64,000 bases of DNA, from assembly GCF_030717995.2 (NCBI RefSeq), contig NZ_CP157743.1:1488001-1552000 (forward strand). The letters run 5' to 3'. This document shows positions 49,917-59,380 of this stretch, in pieces (position 1 is the stretch's first letter; every line of letters begins with the position of its first letter). The translations under genes were made by a program, and so were the position numbers. Source of the DNA: Methylomarinum sp. Ch1-1 (lineage in GTDB: Bacteria > Pseudomonadota > Gammaproteobacteria > Methylococcales > Methylomonadaceae). A model generated the notes under the pieces. That model did not search any database and was not told the DNA's origin. It saw nothing but the letters and a program-made list of their open reading frames with translations.

Positions 49917-51983
49917 ATGAACACAAGTCTCAGAACGGTTTTTCATTATCTGCAGGATGAACTGGAGATCGGCGTCGAGCAAGCCGACCTCAGTCGATTG
50001 CTGATTGATGATGACGACAGCGCTGTCGCGCTAAAGACAGCCGCCGAGCAATTCGGGATGCGCGTGACCGAGGCGGTGCTGACTTTGGACGATGCGCTGG
50101 CGGTATGTGGGCGCGCCATGCCGCTGTTGACCGAACTGGGACCTGAACAATGGTTGATATTATCCGGCTTCAGCCGGGGACGCATCGAAGCCGTATTGAT
50201 CGAGGGTAGCCGGATAGACGCTCAATTCTATCGCGTCAAGGAAATCGCCCATTTGCTGAAGCCTTATCAAGGCGCCGCCCGCCGCTGGTTCTTGTTGGAG
50301 CCGGCCGAGCCGTTGGCGGCGGCCAAGAGTCATGATCATGAGGATGCGCTGCCGCCGCTGCACCGTCTGTTCGGATTGTTGCGCGGCGAACGTCACGATT
50401 TGTTGCTGGTGCTGCTGTTTTCGCTGGGCACCGGGCTGCTTTATCTGGCGACGCCGATCGCGGTGCAGGCGCTGGTCAATACCGTGGCTCTCGGCGGCAT
50501 GCTGCAACCGTTGACTGTGCTGGCCTTCATCCTGTTCGTGTTTCTGGCCTTCGGCGGCGTTATTTACGTGTTGCAGACCTATCTGGTCGAATTAATTCAA
50601 CGGCGCATTTTCATCGGTGTCTCGGCCGACCTGGCCCAACGTTTGCCGCGCGTCGATAGTGAAGTTTACGATCGGCATAATGGCGCGGAACTGGTGAACC
50701 GTTTTTTCGACGTCGTGACGATACAGAAGGCCGGTGCGACGCTGTTGTTGTCGGGGCTGTCGACGGTGTTACAGGCCGTCGTGGGCTTGCTGGTGCTGGC
50801 GGCCTATCATCCCTTATTGTTGGTTTTCGATATCGTACTGACGGGTTTGATTGCCTTCATCCTGTTTGTCTTGGGCCGCAAGGCCGTGACTACCGCGATC
50901 GAGGAATCGAAGGCCAAATATGCACTGGCCGCCTGGCTGGAAACGGTGGCTCGCAACATGCTGACCTTCAAATCCGCAGGCGGTCCCGAGTTCGCTTATC
51001 AGCGCAGCGATGAGTTAGCGCATGCCTATCTGGCCAATCGCAAGCGTCATTACCGCGTGGTGCTGCGGCAAACGATCGGTGCGGTCACGCTGCATGCGGT
51101 TGCCGGAACCAGCCTGCTGGCGATCGGCGGCTTGCTGGTCATCGAAGGACAACTGACATTGGGGCAATTGGTCGCCGCCGAGTTGATCGTTTCCGGCGTG
51201 CTGGCATCGTTCGCCAAATTCGGCAAGCAACTGGAGGGGGTTTATGATTTGATGGCCGGAGTGGACAAGCTCGGCCATTTACTCGACCTGCCGCTGGAAC
51301 GCAGCGGCGGCGAAAAAATCGATAACGATACGGCCGTCGAACTGAAGGTGACCGATCTGGTCTTCTCCTATCATAGCAAGCATGCGCTGATCGACGGACT
51401 CAGCTTTATTTTGCCGGCAGGACAGAACCTGGCAATATTGTGTCCCTCCGGCGGCGGCAAGACTACGCTGGCCGATTTGCTGGGGGGCTTGCGTTTACCG
51501 AAAGGAGGACGGATCGAACTGAACGGCGTCGATTTGTCCGACCTGAGCCTGCAGTCGTTACGCCGGCAAGTGGCCATCGTCAATCGCCGCGAAGTCATCG
51601 AAGACAGCATCATCGAAAATATCCGTCTGGGGCGGGCTGAGATCGATAACGCCCAGATCCGTGAGGTATTGGACGAACTAGGGCTGTTGCGGGAGCTGAT
51701 GCGCTTGCCCGAGGGCCTGCAGACCGAAATCACCGCCGGCGGCTCACCGCTGGCCTCTTCCCAGTTGAGCCGACTGTTGATCGCCCGGGCCTTGGTCGGT
51801 CGACCTGTGTTGCTGGTCGTCGACGGCATCCTGGACGATCTCGATGAGGCCTCGCGTGAACAGATTTATCAGGTCTTGTTCAAGCCGGAGAGAAACTGTT
51901 CCTTATTGATGTTGACACGCTTTCGCGAAGTTGCCCGGCGATGTCAACGGCTGATCGAATGGCCAACAGGAGCAAGGCGATGA
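49917..51983 (+). CDS. Type I secretion-like ABC transporter with degenerate ATPase site
   Basis: 688 residues: an N-terminal C39-like region without catalytic Cys/His (about 1-130), a membrane domain of about six helices (160-440) and a nucleotide-binding domain (475-688). The domain departs from the rules: Walker A is CPSGGGKTT (C509 instead of Gly), the Q-loop Gln is replaced (VAIVNRREVIE), the signature is LASSQ instead of LSGGQ, Walker B is VVDGILDD (G637 where the catalytic Glu belongs), and the H-loop His is Arg (LTRFREV). Substrate and energy source are unknown. Next to HlyD and TolC partners. Confidence 0.85.
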   Translation: MNTSLRTVFHYLQDELEIGVEQADLSRLLIDDDDSAVALKTAAEQFGMRVTEAVLTLDDALAVCGRAMPLLTELGPEQWLILSGFSRGRIEAVLIEGSRIDAQFYRVKEIAHLLKPYQGAARRWFLLEPAEPLAAAKSHDHEDALPPLHRLFGLLRGERHDLLLVLLFSLGTGLLYLATPIAVQALVNTVALGGMLQPLTVLAFILFVFLAFGGVIYVLQTYLVELIQRRIFIGVSADLAQRLPRVDSEVYDRHNGAELVNRFFDVVTIQKAGATLLLSGLSTVLQAVVGLLVLAAYHPLLLVFDIVLTGLIAFILFVLGRKAVTTAIEESKAKYALAAWLETVARNMLTFKSAGGPEFAYQRSDELAHAYLANRKRHYRVVLRQTIGAVTLHAVAGTSLLAIGGLLVIEGQLTLGQLVAAELIVSGVLASFAKFGKQLEGVYDLMAGVDKLGHLLDLPLERSGGEKIDNDTAVELKVTDLVFSYHSKHALIDGLSFILPAGQNLAILCPSGGGKTTLADLLGGLRLPKGGRIELNGVDLSDLSLQSLRRQVAIVNRREVIEDSIIENIRLGRAEIDNAQIREVLDELGLLRELMRLPEGLQTEITAGGSPLASSQLSRLLIARALVGRPVLLVVDGILDDLDEASREQIYQVLFKPERNCSLLMLTRFREVARRCQRLIEWPTGARR

Positions 51984-53296
51984 GGCGGTTGCGCACCCAG
52001 AATTCGTTGACCGCGATGAGTGCGGCTCAGACTCCGCGCATGGTTTCGCGTCTGGCCCGGCTGTTCGCCTGGCTGTTTATCGTGATCCCGTTGGTGATGT
52101 TGTTCGTGCCCTGGCAACAAAACGTCACCGGCATCGGCCGAGTGGCCGCCTATGCGCCGGTCGAGCGTCAGCAAACCGTCGATGCCACCGTTTCCGGTCG
52201 CATCGTTCAATGGCACGTCAAGGAAGGCGATCGGGTCAGGCAGGGCGACAAGCTGGTCGAGATCCGTGACTTCGATCCGCTTTTCAAGGATCGTTTGCAA
52301 CAACAACAAGCGGCCGCTAGCGCGAAGGTTGCGGCGAAAGAGCAGGAGCTGCAGGCCTATCGCTTGCAAAGGGAAAATTTGATTGCGGTGCGGGACATTA
52401 AAGTTGCGACCGCTCAATACAAGCTTGATGTCGCCCGACAGAAGGTGCGTTCTGCAGTTGAAACGCTGGCGGCGACGCGGGCGACCTTGGATGCTGCGCG
52501 TCTGCAACGGGAACGTCTGCAAAATTTGTTGAGCGACGGCCTGGTTTCTCGGCGTGAATTCGAATTGGCCGAGCGCGATCTGAACGTCGCTCTGCGCAGC
52601 CGCAACAGCACGCAGGCTTCGTTGCAGGCGGCCAGAGCTTCGGAACAGGCGGCTCTGGCCGATATCGAACGCATACGCGCCGATGCCGAGGCCAAGATCA
52701 GCGGCGTCAACGCTTACCTGAACAAAACCTTGAGCGAATTGGAGGAAAGTCGGGCGAGTCTGGTCAAGTTCGAGGTGGCATTGGCCAGACAACAATCCCA
52801 GGTGATCGAGGCGCCGCGCGACGGCACGATCTTGCGTTTGTTGAGCAATCCGGAGGCGCAGGTGCTGAAGCAGGGCGATCCGTTGGCTATCTTGATTCCA
52901 TCCACCGATCAATACGCGGTAGAGTTGTGGTTGGACGGCAATGATGCGCCGTTGACGCTGCCCGGACATCATGTGCGGCTGCAATTCGAGGGCTGGCCTG
53001 CGGTGCAGTTCGTCGGCTGGCCCGAGGTTGCGGTCGGCACCTTCGGCGGTCAGGTCGCGTTCGTCGATTCGACCGACAACGGCAACGGGAAATTCAGGGT
53101 CATGGTGGTGCCCGATGAACAAGACCGCAACTGGCCTTCCAGCCGTTTCTTGCGGCAGGGCGTTAGGGTTCGTGGTTGGGTGCTACTCAATCAGGTGACG
53201 CTCGGTTACGAGATTTGGCGGCAATTGAACGGCTTTCCGCCGATGTTGACGCCGGAATCGCCGTTGTCCGATATCGCCCGTAAGCGTTTGCAATAA
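51980..53296 (+). CDS. HlyD-family membrane fusion protein
   Basis: 438 residues from the ATG overlapping the ABC stop (ATGA at 51980-51983), with AGGAG 8 bases upstream. One membrane helix (LFAWLFIVIPLVMLFVPW), a lipoyl/barrel-sandwich half (VDATVSGRIVQWHVKEGDRV), a long coiled coil of about 170 residues rich in Ala, Arg, Gln, then the second half (VIEAPRDGTILRLLS) and beta-barrel (YAVELWLDGNDAPLTLPGHH). Links the inner-membrane ABC protein to the outer-membrane channel. Confidence 0.92.
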   Translation: MRRLRTQNSLTAMSAAQTPRMVSRLARLFAWLFIVIPLVMLFVPWQQNVTGIGRVAAYAPVERQQTVDATVSGRIVQWHVKEGDRVRQGDKLVEIRDFDPLFKDRLQQQQAAASAKVAAKEQELQAYRLQRENLIAVRDIKVATAQYKLDVARQKVRSAVETLAATRATLDAARLQRERLQNLLSDGLVSRREFELAERDLNVALRSRNSTQASLQAARASEQAALADIERIRADAEAKISGVNAYLNKTLSELEESRASLVKFEVALARQQSQVIEAPRDGTILRLLSNPEAQVLKQGDPLAILIPSTDQYAVELWLDGNDAPLTLPGHHVRLQFEGWPAVQFVGWPEVAVGTFGGQVAFVDSTDNGNGKFRVMVVPDEQDRNWPSSRFLRQGVRVRGWVLLNQVTLGYEIWRQLNGFPPMLTPESPLSDIARKRLQ

Positions 53297-53309
53297 TGCG
53301 GGGCATTGA

Positions 53310-55106
53310 ATGGATTTAAGCAATGCGAGTCAAAACATGAGCACTATCGAGCGAATCCTGCCGGCATTGTTGGTGATGGCATTCCTCGGCGGTTGCCGGC
53401 CCCTTGATGTTGCGGAGCTGGAACCGGGCATCGACTCGCGAGTGGAACAGAGGTTGCAACAAGAGGAAGGAGTTTCATTGAAGCAATGGTCGCAGACTAA
53501 GCCGCAAACGCTGTCCGAGTCAGTGTCGAAAGGCACGCGTTTGGATTTGTCGTTGCCGCCGCTGTTGCCTGGTCAGAACGGCATTCAAGGAAACCGTATC
53601 GACAAGGAGAAGCAACAAAGCGATAAACAAGCGAATGACGGATTTTGGCCGTTGACGATTGCCGAAGCGCGGCAAATGGCGCTGGAAAACAATCTCGACC
53701 TGCAGATTGCATTGCTGGAGCCGGAAATCGCCGCGACCCGGGTCAGCGAGGAAGAGGCCAAGTTCGACCAGCTGATTTTCGTCAACGCCAAATATGGACG
53801 CAAGGACACGCCGCTGTATGACGGCGATATGGTCAAGTTCAGCACCCAGGATAAGACATCGCCATTGTACAATGAGGAGGTCAAGCTTAGTGCGTTGCCG
53901 CAGATCACCGATACCTTCAATATGGAGGCAGGCATCAGCGTGCCGCTGTTGACCGGCGGCAAAGTGACGTTGGCTTCGCCGCTGGCGCACAAACGGACGC
54001 GTAAAGGCGTCACTTCCGATGAATATCGTAGCGCCTTGCGTTTCAGCATCAGCCAACCGTTGTTGCGCGGTGTCGGCATAGCCAACAATGTCGCTGGCAT
54101 CCGTATCGCCGCTTATCGGCAACGCGCCGCCGATGTCGGTCTGCGTCTGCAAAGCATTCGCGTGTTGGCGGCGATCGATCGCGCCTATTGGGCTGTTTAC
54201 GCCGCCTGGGGCGAATTGGACGTGCGTCGGCAGCAATACCAGAATGCCGCCGACAACTTGGACATGGTCAGACGCCGGGTCGACGAGGGACTGACCGCGG
54301 CGGTGGAGCTGAACCGGGCCGAAATCGGCGTCGCCGAGCGGATGGAAAAGCTGGTTGTCGCCCAAACCAAGCTGAAAATCAGCCAGCGCAAGTTGAAACT
54401 ATTGTTGAATGATAAGGGTTTGGGGCTGGATTCCGAACATTGGCTGGCGCCGCAGACGTCGCCGCAACTGCTCGGATTCAGCTTCGATCGGGAGCAGCTG
54501 GCGCAACAGGCTATGGATGGACGATTGGAATTGTTGGAATTGGAATTGAAGCTGGCCGCCGACAGCAGCAAGATCGATTATCTGCGCAATCAGACCCTGC
54601 CGCTGTTCATGCTCGATTACCAATACGGCGCGCTGGGCCGCGACAACGCCTTCGGCGACGCCTATGGGGATGCGGTTAGCGGAGACTTTCAGGACTGGTC
54701 GGTCGGACTGAAATTCGAATTGCCGTTGAGCAATGCCTTGCGCGAATCGCGATTGCAGCGCGCCGTGCAGCAGCGTGCTCAGCGATTGGCGACGAAACGG
54801 CTGCGCGAGTTGAACATACGGCGAGAGATTTTCGATGCGCTGGATTTGGTCGATCAGAACTGGCAACGCATCGTCGTGACCCGGCAGAATGTGATCCTGG
54901 CCGGCCTGAATTACCAAGCGGAGCTGAAACAGTTTCGGCAAGGTCTACGCACGATGACCGAAGTGTTGGAAATGCTGACCAAGTTGGGCGAGGCCCAAGT
55001 GCGCGAGGTCAATGCGATCGCCAATTATCAGGTCGCGCTGGTCGATCTGGCCTACGCCACCGGCACCTTGCTCGGTTACAGCAAGGTTGGGTTTGCCGAT
55101 TCCTGA
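53310..55106 (+). CDS. TolC-family outer-membrane efflux lipoprotein
   Basis: 598 residues. The signal ends in a lipobox (VMAFLGGC, Cys near residue 29), so it is probably lipid-anchored. A Gln/Ser-rich stretch (30-110) comes before two TolC-type coiled-coil halves (LTIAEARQMALENNLDLQIA; AALDRAYW-like VLAAIDRAYWAVYAAWGELD; and FRQGLRTMTEVLEMLTKLGE). Forms the outer-membrane exit duct. 13 bases after the hlyD gene, closing the three-gene operon. The IS4-like element begins 28 bases after its stop. Confidence 0.92.
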   Translation: MDLSNASQNMSTIERILPALLVMAFLGGCRPLDVAELEPGIDSRVEQRLQQEEGVSLKQWSQTKPQTLSESVSKGTRLDLSLPPLLPGQNGIQGNRIDKEKQQSDKQANDGFWPLTIAEARQMALENNLDLQIALLEPEIAATRVSEEEAKFDQLIFVNAKYGRKDTPLYDGDMVKFSTQDKTSPLYNEEVKLSALPQITDTFNMEAGISVPLLTGGKVTLASPLAHKRTRKGVTSDEYRSALRFSISQPLLRGVGIANNVAGIRIAAYRQRAADVGLRLQSIRVLAAIDRAYWAVYAAWGELDVRRQQYQNAADNLDMVRRRVDEGLTAAVELNRAEIGVAERMEKLVVAQTKLKISQRKLKLLLNDKGLGLDSEHWLAPQTSPQLLGFSFDREQLAQQAMDGRLELLELELKLAADSSKIDYLRNQTLPLFMLDYQYGALGRDNAFGDAYGDAVSGDFQDWSVGLKFELPLSNALRESRLQRAVQQRAQRLATKRLRELNIRREIFDALDLVDQNWQRIVVTRQNVILAGLNYQAELKQFRQGLRTMTEVLEMLTKLGEAQVREVNAIANYQVALVDLAYATGTLLGYSKVGFADS

Positions 55107-55134
55107 CGTAGCAATGCCGGACGGGGTATCCTCC

Positions 55135-56699
55135 CATACGCATCAAGCTAAAAAACCACGTCTTTGCAATTTGCCTGAGAAAAAATCCGGCGAGGTTTCC
55201 AAAATCCGCTTCGCCTTGTATAGTTTACGGATCAACGTATTTCTCAATGGACAAACAGACATGGAAGCCGCCCCGATTGAAACGCTCACACACCGACTTG
55301 GCCAACATTTAGAGAAGTGGTTTGGCGCCGAAACCTGCGAAACCTTGGCCAAGTCTAGCGGATTGATCCAACGCTGTACGAGTCGCTTGACCGGCAGCGA
55401 TTTTTTTAAATCTGCTGACGGTCGATACTCTCAGCGAGCCGGCGATTAGCTATGAAGGTTTGTGCGACAGCCTGGAAGAGCGGAGCGGCGTGAAGCTGAC
55501 GCCACAAGCCTTGTGTGATCGCGTGAACAGCGATGGCGCGGTACGGTTTATGGAATCGGCGCTTACCAAGGCTTTATGCGAGGCCGGCGGATCGCCTTTG
55601 ACGACACAGGAAGCGGCATGGCTAGCCCCGTTTCCACGGGTTTTACTGCAAGACAGTAGCCAAATCGAGGTTAACGAAGCGTTGACCGAAGCGTTTAAAG
55701 GCAGCGGTGGTAATGCTAGCACGGCCAGCGTTAAAATCGATTTCAGCTATGACGTCAAAAACGAACAAGCTGAGCATATCGCGATTCGTCAGGGCGCCGA
55801 TAGCGATCAGGGATTTGCCGGCGATTTGCTCGCCCGGGTGCGGAAGGCGGATTTGATCATTCGGGATTTGGGCTATTTCAGTTTGGACGCCTTTGCTCAG
55901 CTCATGCAGATCGGTGCTTATTTCTTAAGTCGGCTCAGCTATACCGTCAATCTCTATGAGACCGCCGACGCCCCCGCGCCGATCAAGCTGATCCAGCATA
56001 TCAACCGCTTCGGCGGTGGTGGGCAAACGATGGAGTTTTCACTGTTTATCGGTGAGCGGCAGCGGTTACCCATCCGGTTAGTGATTTACCGGTTACCGCG
56101 CGAGGTCTATCGGAAGCGACAAAAAGCCGCGATCAAAACGGCCAAACGCAAAGGGCGCCGAGTACGCTTGTCCTACTTGAAGTTTCTTAAGTATAGCGTT
56201 TTCATGACTAACGTCCCCGCAGACTTCTGGCCCAAGGAAGCATTAGGCACCCTATATCGCTTGCGTTGGCAAGTCGAATTGACGTTTAAACACTGGAAAT
56301 CGCTGTTCCGCATCGATCTCTTGAAAGGCACGCGCCCGGAACGAATCCGTTGTCTCCTCTATGGGCGTCTGATCGTCATTCTGGTCGTGCAGAAGCTGTT
56401 GGCACTGGCCGCACGGCAAGCAGAAGACGAAGGCCGTGAACTCTCTTTCGACAAAGCCATCCAATGGCTGTTGCGTCACGAGCGGTTTTTGAAAGCCTTT
56501 GTCGCTCGGCAGTTCGACACGCTGATCAGTAAGCTGTTGGCCAGCCTCGGAAGGCTGTTTAAATCCAAGCGAAAGCGGCGTACAACTCGGCAATTGATTG
56601 CCCAACAAGTAGGGTACTTGGACAGTTTCTCTGACTCCCCGGAAGCGGGCTGCGATAGCAATTTAGCTCCGGGGAGTTGCGCTTAGCTTGATGCGTATG
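55135..56699 (+). mobile_element. IS4-like insertion sequence, 1565 bp
   Basis: Inverted ends CATACGCATCAAGCT / AGCTTGATGCGTATG and a perfect 10-bp target duplication GGTATCCTCC (55125-55134 and 56700-56709). Carries one transposase gene, which has a frameshift. Inserted 28 bases after the TolC gene, directly beside a family D element. Confidence 0.92.
55261..56686 (+). pseudogene. IS4-family DDE transposase, frameshifted
   Basis: The N-terminus begins at the ATG 55261 (EAAPIETLTHRLGQHLEKWF) and runs to a T7 run near 55407. Reading continues in another frame as FLNLLTVDTLSEPAISYEGL and then as one 400-residue frame to 56686. The core holds VLLQDSSQIEVN (first Asp), IIRDLGYFS (second Asp) and the YREK-like block YRLRWQVELTFKHWKSLFRI. 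Loss of one T would restore a single protein of about 470 residues. It may be inactive, or rescued by slippage on the T run. Confidence 0.85.
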
Positions 56700-56710
56700 G
56701 GTATCCTCCC

Positions 56711-57120
56711 CAGGGCTCCCTCATTAAAAAATACCTGAACCAGCACATTGGTTAATATCGCGTCATCTCTCTGGGCGGGGCGGGTTATTTAACCCGCCCC
56801 GAACGTTTAATTTACTTACGCCGCGGCTCCGCCAAAGTCTGCCCGTAGGAGGCCCGCCCTCGGGCCGAATGGCTCTTTTCGCGCCGAGGGCGGCGCTCCT
56901 ACGCAAAGCGCCGTCTTGCCTTCGGATGTTGAACAGCGTGAAGCGCATCAAAAGCCGGTGCGCTTCCTATCGTCAGCACACCCACATTCATGAGATGGAT
57001 AACGCGCAGCGGATCGGCTAAAAGCATTCAATGCACGCGGGGCGGGTTATTCAACCCGCCCCGAACGTTTAATTTACTTTAGGCGTAATTATTCAACGTA
57101 CTTTTAATGAGGTAGCCCTG
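56711..57120. mobile_element. Family D inverted-repeat element, 410 bp
   Basis: Ends CAGGGCTCCCTCATTAAAA and TTTTAATGAGGTAGCCCTG are inverted with one mismatch. A 10-bp duplication GTATCCTCCC is at 56701-56710 and 57121-57130. Inside are a 44-bp direct repeat (56775-56818 and 57037-57080), each with the palindrome GGCGGGTTATTTAACCCGCC or its variant, and a large hairpin at about 56845-56912 (CGTAGGAG...CTCCTACG). No gene is visible. The rest of 56687-57299 (57131-57299) holds only the probable promoter of the next gene. Confidence 0.85.
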
Positions 57121-57299
57121 GTATCCTCCCGTCTTAATATTGACTATTTATCACAAATATATTTTTTACCAGATCTCGACTCAAACGCCTGTGGTTGAAT
57201 AGCGCTTAGAACCATGAGCGTTCGACAAAGTCATATTGTTCATAATCCTTTTCAAAATCCGTCCGGCGGATTGTCATCGATTGAAAAAGAGGTAGCGTA

Positions 57300-58175
57300 A
57301 TGAGTCATGATGATAAGATTTTCAAACTATCCGACGACCTTGCCCTGACGTACGAAACCGTTGCCCGGTTTCGAGACCTGTTGAACGATCCTAAAGCCTT
57401 GTCCCGTTTCCTGAATGATGACGAGCGCGCCGTCGCGTTTTTGAGCGCCTTGGCCGACGGCCCTGCTGACTGGCAAGAGTGTCTGGTCGAAGCTTTGTGT
57501 AAACCTGACGTCGTGTTCGATTTGGCGCAGGTCGGCAAAATCGATGCGGTTTGGTCGATGATTTTGCAGTTATCCACGCAGGAACGGCAGCTCGCCGTCC
57601 TTGGCGCGCCGGAAGTGGTTTTTATTTTGACGAAGAACGGCAAGGCCGATGCCGTCAGGAAGCTGATTCTGAATCTTCCCGAAGCGCAACCGCGTTTATC
57701 GATTTGTCGAGTCCCATATGCGGTATTCGGCATGGCCAAATATGGCGATACGGCTAAAACCCTGGCGATGATACGGGACTTCCCCGAAACATCGCAACAG
57801 GCCAAAGTATTGAGCGCCAGCCATGTCGTATACGGTCTGCTCGATAATCTCGATGCGTCCGAGAACCAGGCCCTGCTCGCGATGATCCAACGGTTTTCGA
57901 AAGACCAACAGGCCGAAATTCTGGCAGCGGATCTTGCGGTATTGGGCCTGGTTAAAAACGGCAAAATCGAACACGTGCTTTCCTGGCTGCGCAGTTTTTC
58001 GAAATCGCAGTTGGACAGGGTGCGCAACGCCGCTTATGTCGTGCCGATACTCAGCGAAAATGCGAAATCCAGTGACATTAAGTTTTTCATCAACGGCCTG
58101 CCGGAAAAGCGGGAGGGTCTCAGCCGAAAGGAACGGATGTCCGTTTATCGTTCCGGGCAACGGCAATTGCATTGA
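57300..58175 (+). CDS. Unknown protein built of six ~35-residue helical repeats
   Basis: 291 residues. After about 65 residues, at least six repeats follow, starting at PDVVFDLAQVGK, PEVVFILTKNGK, PYAVFGMAKYGD, SHVVYGLLDNLD, DLAVLGLVKNGK and AYVVPILSENAK, each 34-37 residues long. The consensus is roughly xxVVFGLAKNGKxxAVxxMIxxF followed by QQAxVLxA, which suggests two short helices per repeat stacked as a solenoid. No signal peptide or enzyme motif. I do not recognise the family. The gene has AAAGAGG upstream and is alone, flanked by mobile DNA. Solenoids of this type usually bind proteins or nucleic acids; which one is unknown. Confidence 0.82.
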   Translation: MSHDDKIFKLSDDLALTYETVARFRDLLNDPKALSRFLNDDERAVAFLSALADGPADWQECLVEALCKPDVVFDLAQVGKIDAVWSMILQLSTQERQLAVLGAPEVVFILTKNGKADAVRKLILNLPEAQPRLSICRVPYAVFGMAKYGDTAKTLAMIRDFPETSQQAKVLSASHVVYGLLDNLDASENQALLAMIQRFSKDQQAEILAADLAVLGLVKNGKIEHVLSWLRSFSKSQLDRVRNAAYVVPILSENAKSSDIKFFINGLPEKREGLSRKERMSVYRSGQRQLH

Positions 58176-58600
58176 TGAAGTATGTGATATAAATTGCAAA
58201 CATTTGTCGGCTAGATAATTACAAACCAATATGCATCGCTAGCGTAAAACGGCCGGTTGAGGGGGCGGATTATTGCTCTTATCAAGGCCAGTCCTTCCGG
58301 TGGTAGTTATTTTATGCATCATAGCTGAACATGGGCTGTCAATGCGTAACTGCTAGACCCGTAATGAAAGTATGGCTTATGCCTAGTTAAGTGGATACTA
58401 TACGCTTACCCACGTGGCGATTATTTTGCAGTGAGTTATGCGAACGTGAGCAGTGAAGCAGCTGGAAAGAAAATGAGTGAAAATGCCAATTTAAGAGCTG
58501 ATACGAGAGGCTCATGGGAGCTCCCCCATCACATATGCATGCGGGGCAGAGCAGTTGTCTAAATTGGTGACGGATATTTAACAAACAAGAGGTATTGAAG
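58176..58600. other. Intergenic region between the repeat protein and the next gene
   Basis: I see no gene or clear repeat. There is an AGAGG ribosome site at its right end for the gene at 58601. Confidence 0.5.
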
Positions 58601-59074
58601 ATGGGAAAAGCGAGCCGTAGAAAAAAATTAAAAAGACAACAAGCTATCGCGCTTGAAAAATGTGGCGGGATCAAGTTATCCGAAGCCTTGATCAATCTGT
58701 GCGAACCTTACGATCACGAAGATTTGCCTTTGCATGCATACGAAAACCTGATGGCCGCGGCGGCAATGGCCTGGAATATCGCGCTGCAACCCGAGGAAAA
58801 ACGCCAAGAGATGTTATTGGATGCACTGAATAAATTGTCGCCAATCCAAAAAAATCTTGAAGATGAATTTAATGAGTTCATGAACAATCCAGATCCTGAG
58901 AATCCTCCGGATTCGATTGTTCTCATTCAAATTATAACTGGGTTAATTAAACGCAAAGATACGTTATATCCCAATGATAATCGGGTGGTCGTCGATTATG
59001 AGATAACCGAGAACGCGACACAACGTCATGTAACGGTGACATCATCACTATCGCCGAAGGGTGATCCTAACTAA
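58601..59074 (+). CDS. Small acidic protein of unknown function
   Basis: 157 residues from the ATG at 58601, with AGAGG nine bases upstream. The N-terminus is basic (GKASRRKKLKRQQAIALEK); the remainder is helical and acidic (EPYDHEDLPLHAYENLMAAA; LEDEFNEFMNNPDPENPPDS). No signal peptide. I do not recognise the family. The stop lies 14 bases before the WGR gene, so the two may be co-transcribed. Confidence 0.75.
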   Translation: MGKASRRKKLKRQQAIALEKCGGIKLSEALINLCEPYDHEDLPLHAYENLMAAAAMAWNIALQPEEKRQEMLLDALNKLSPIQKNLEDEFNEFMNNPDPENPPDSIVLIQIITGLIKRKDTLYPNDNRVVVDYEITENATQRHVTVTSSLSPKGDPN

Positions 59075-59087
59075 TACGCCACGAACC

Positions 59088-59354
59088 ATGAACCAGATTT
59101 ACCTGGAACGACACGATCTGGATAAAAATCTGCACCGCTTTTATCAGATCTTTGTCATTCCAGGATTATTTGGTGAATGGTCGCTGGTTCGCGGGTGGGG
59201 GAAGGATTGGCTCCCCGAAACGGTGCGCAAGGATTGGTTTGATACTGAGCCGGAAGCGGCGTCCGCTGCGAAAAAGTTGCTCAAGGAAAAGCAAAGGAAG
59301 GGTTACCGGACGTCGGGTAAAGAACTCATGGTTTATATCGCTGTCATCAGTTAA
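59088..59354 (+). CDS. WGR-domain protein
   Basis: 88 residues from the ATG at 59088. The whole protein is one WGR domain: NQIYLERHDLDKNLHRFYQI, then FGEWSLVRGWGKDW (the WGR-type core, here RGWGK) and the C-terminal helix EAASAAKKLLKEKQRKGYRT. WGR domains occur in PARPs and in many short bacterial proteins and are thought to bind nucleic acid. No partner enzyme is adjacent. Confidence 0.85.
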   Translation: MNQIYLERHDLDKNLHRFYQIFVIPGLFGEWSLVRGWGKDWLPETVRKDWFDTEPEAASAAKKLLKEKQRKGYRTSGKELMVYIAVIS

Positions 59355-59380
59355 GATTACAGATGAACCGCACCTCTAAT

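Noticed and set aside
57300-58175. Calling the solenoid a TALE-like DNA-binding protein
   Set aside because: Only a loose pattern match; repeats differ in spacing and in the helix after the turn, so it is left as an open question.
57696-58229. 177-residue frame opposite the solenoid gene
   Set aside because: The plus-strand protein has regular repeats and a ribosome site; the antisense frame is a by-product of codon bias.
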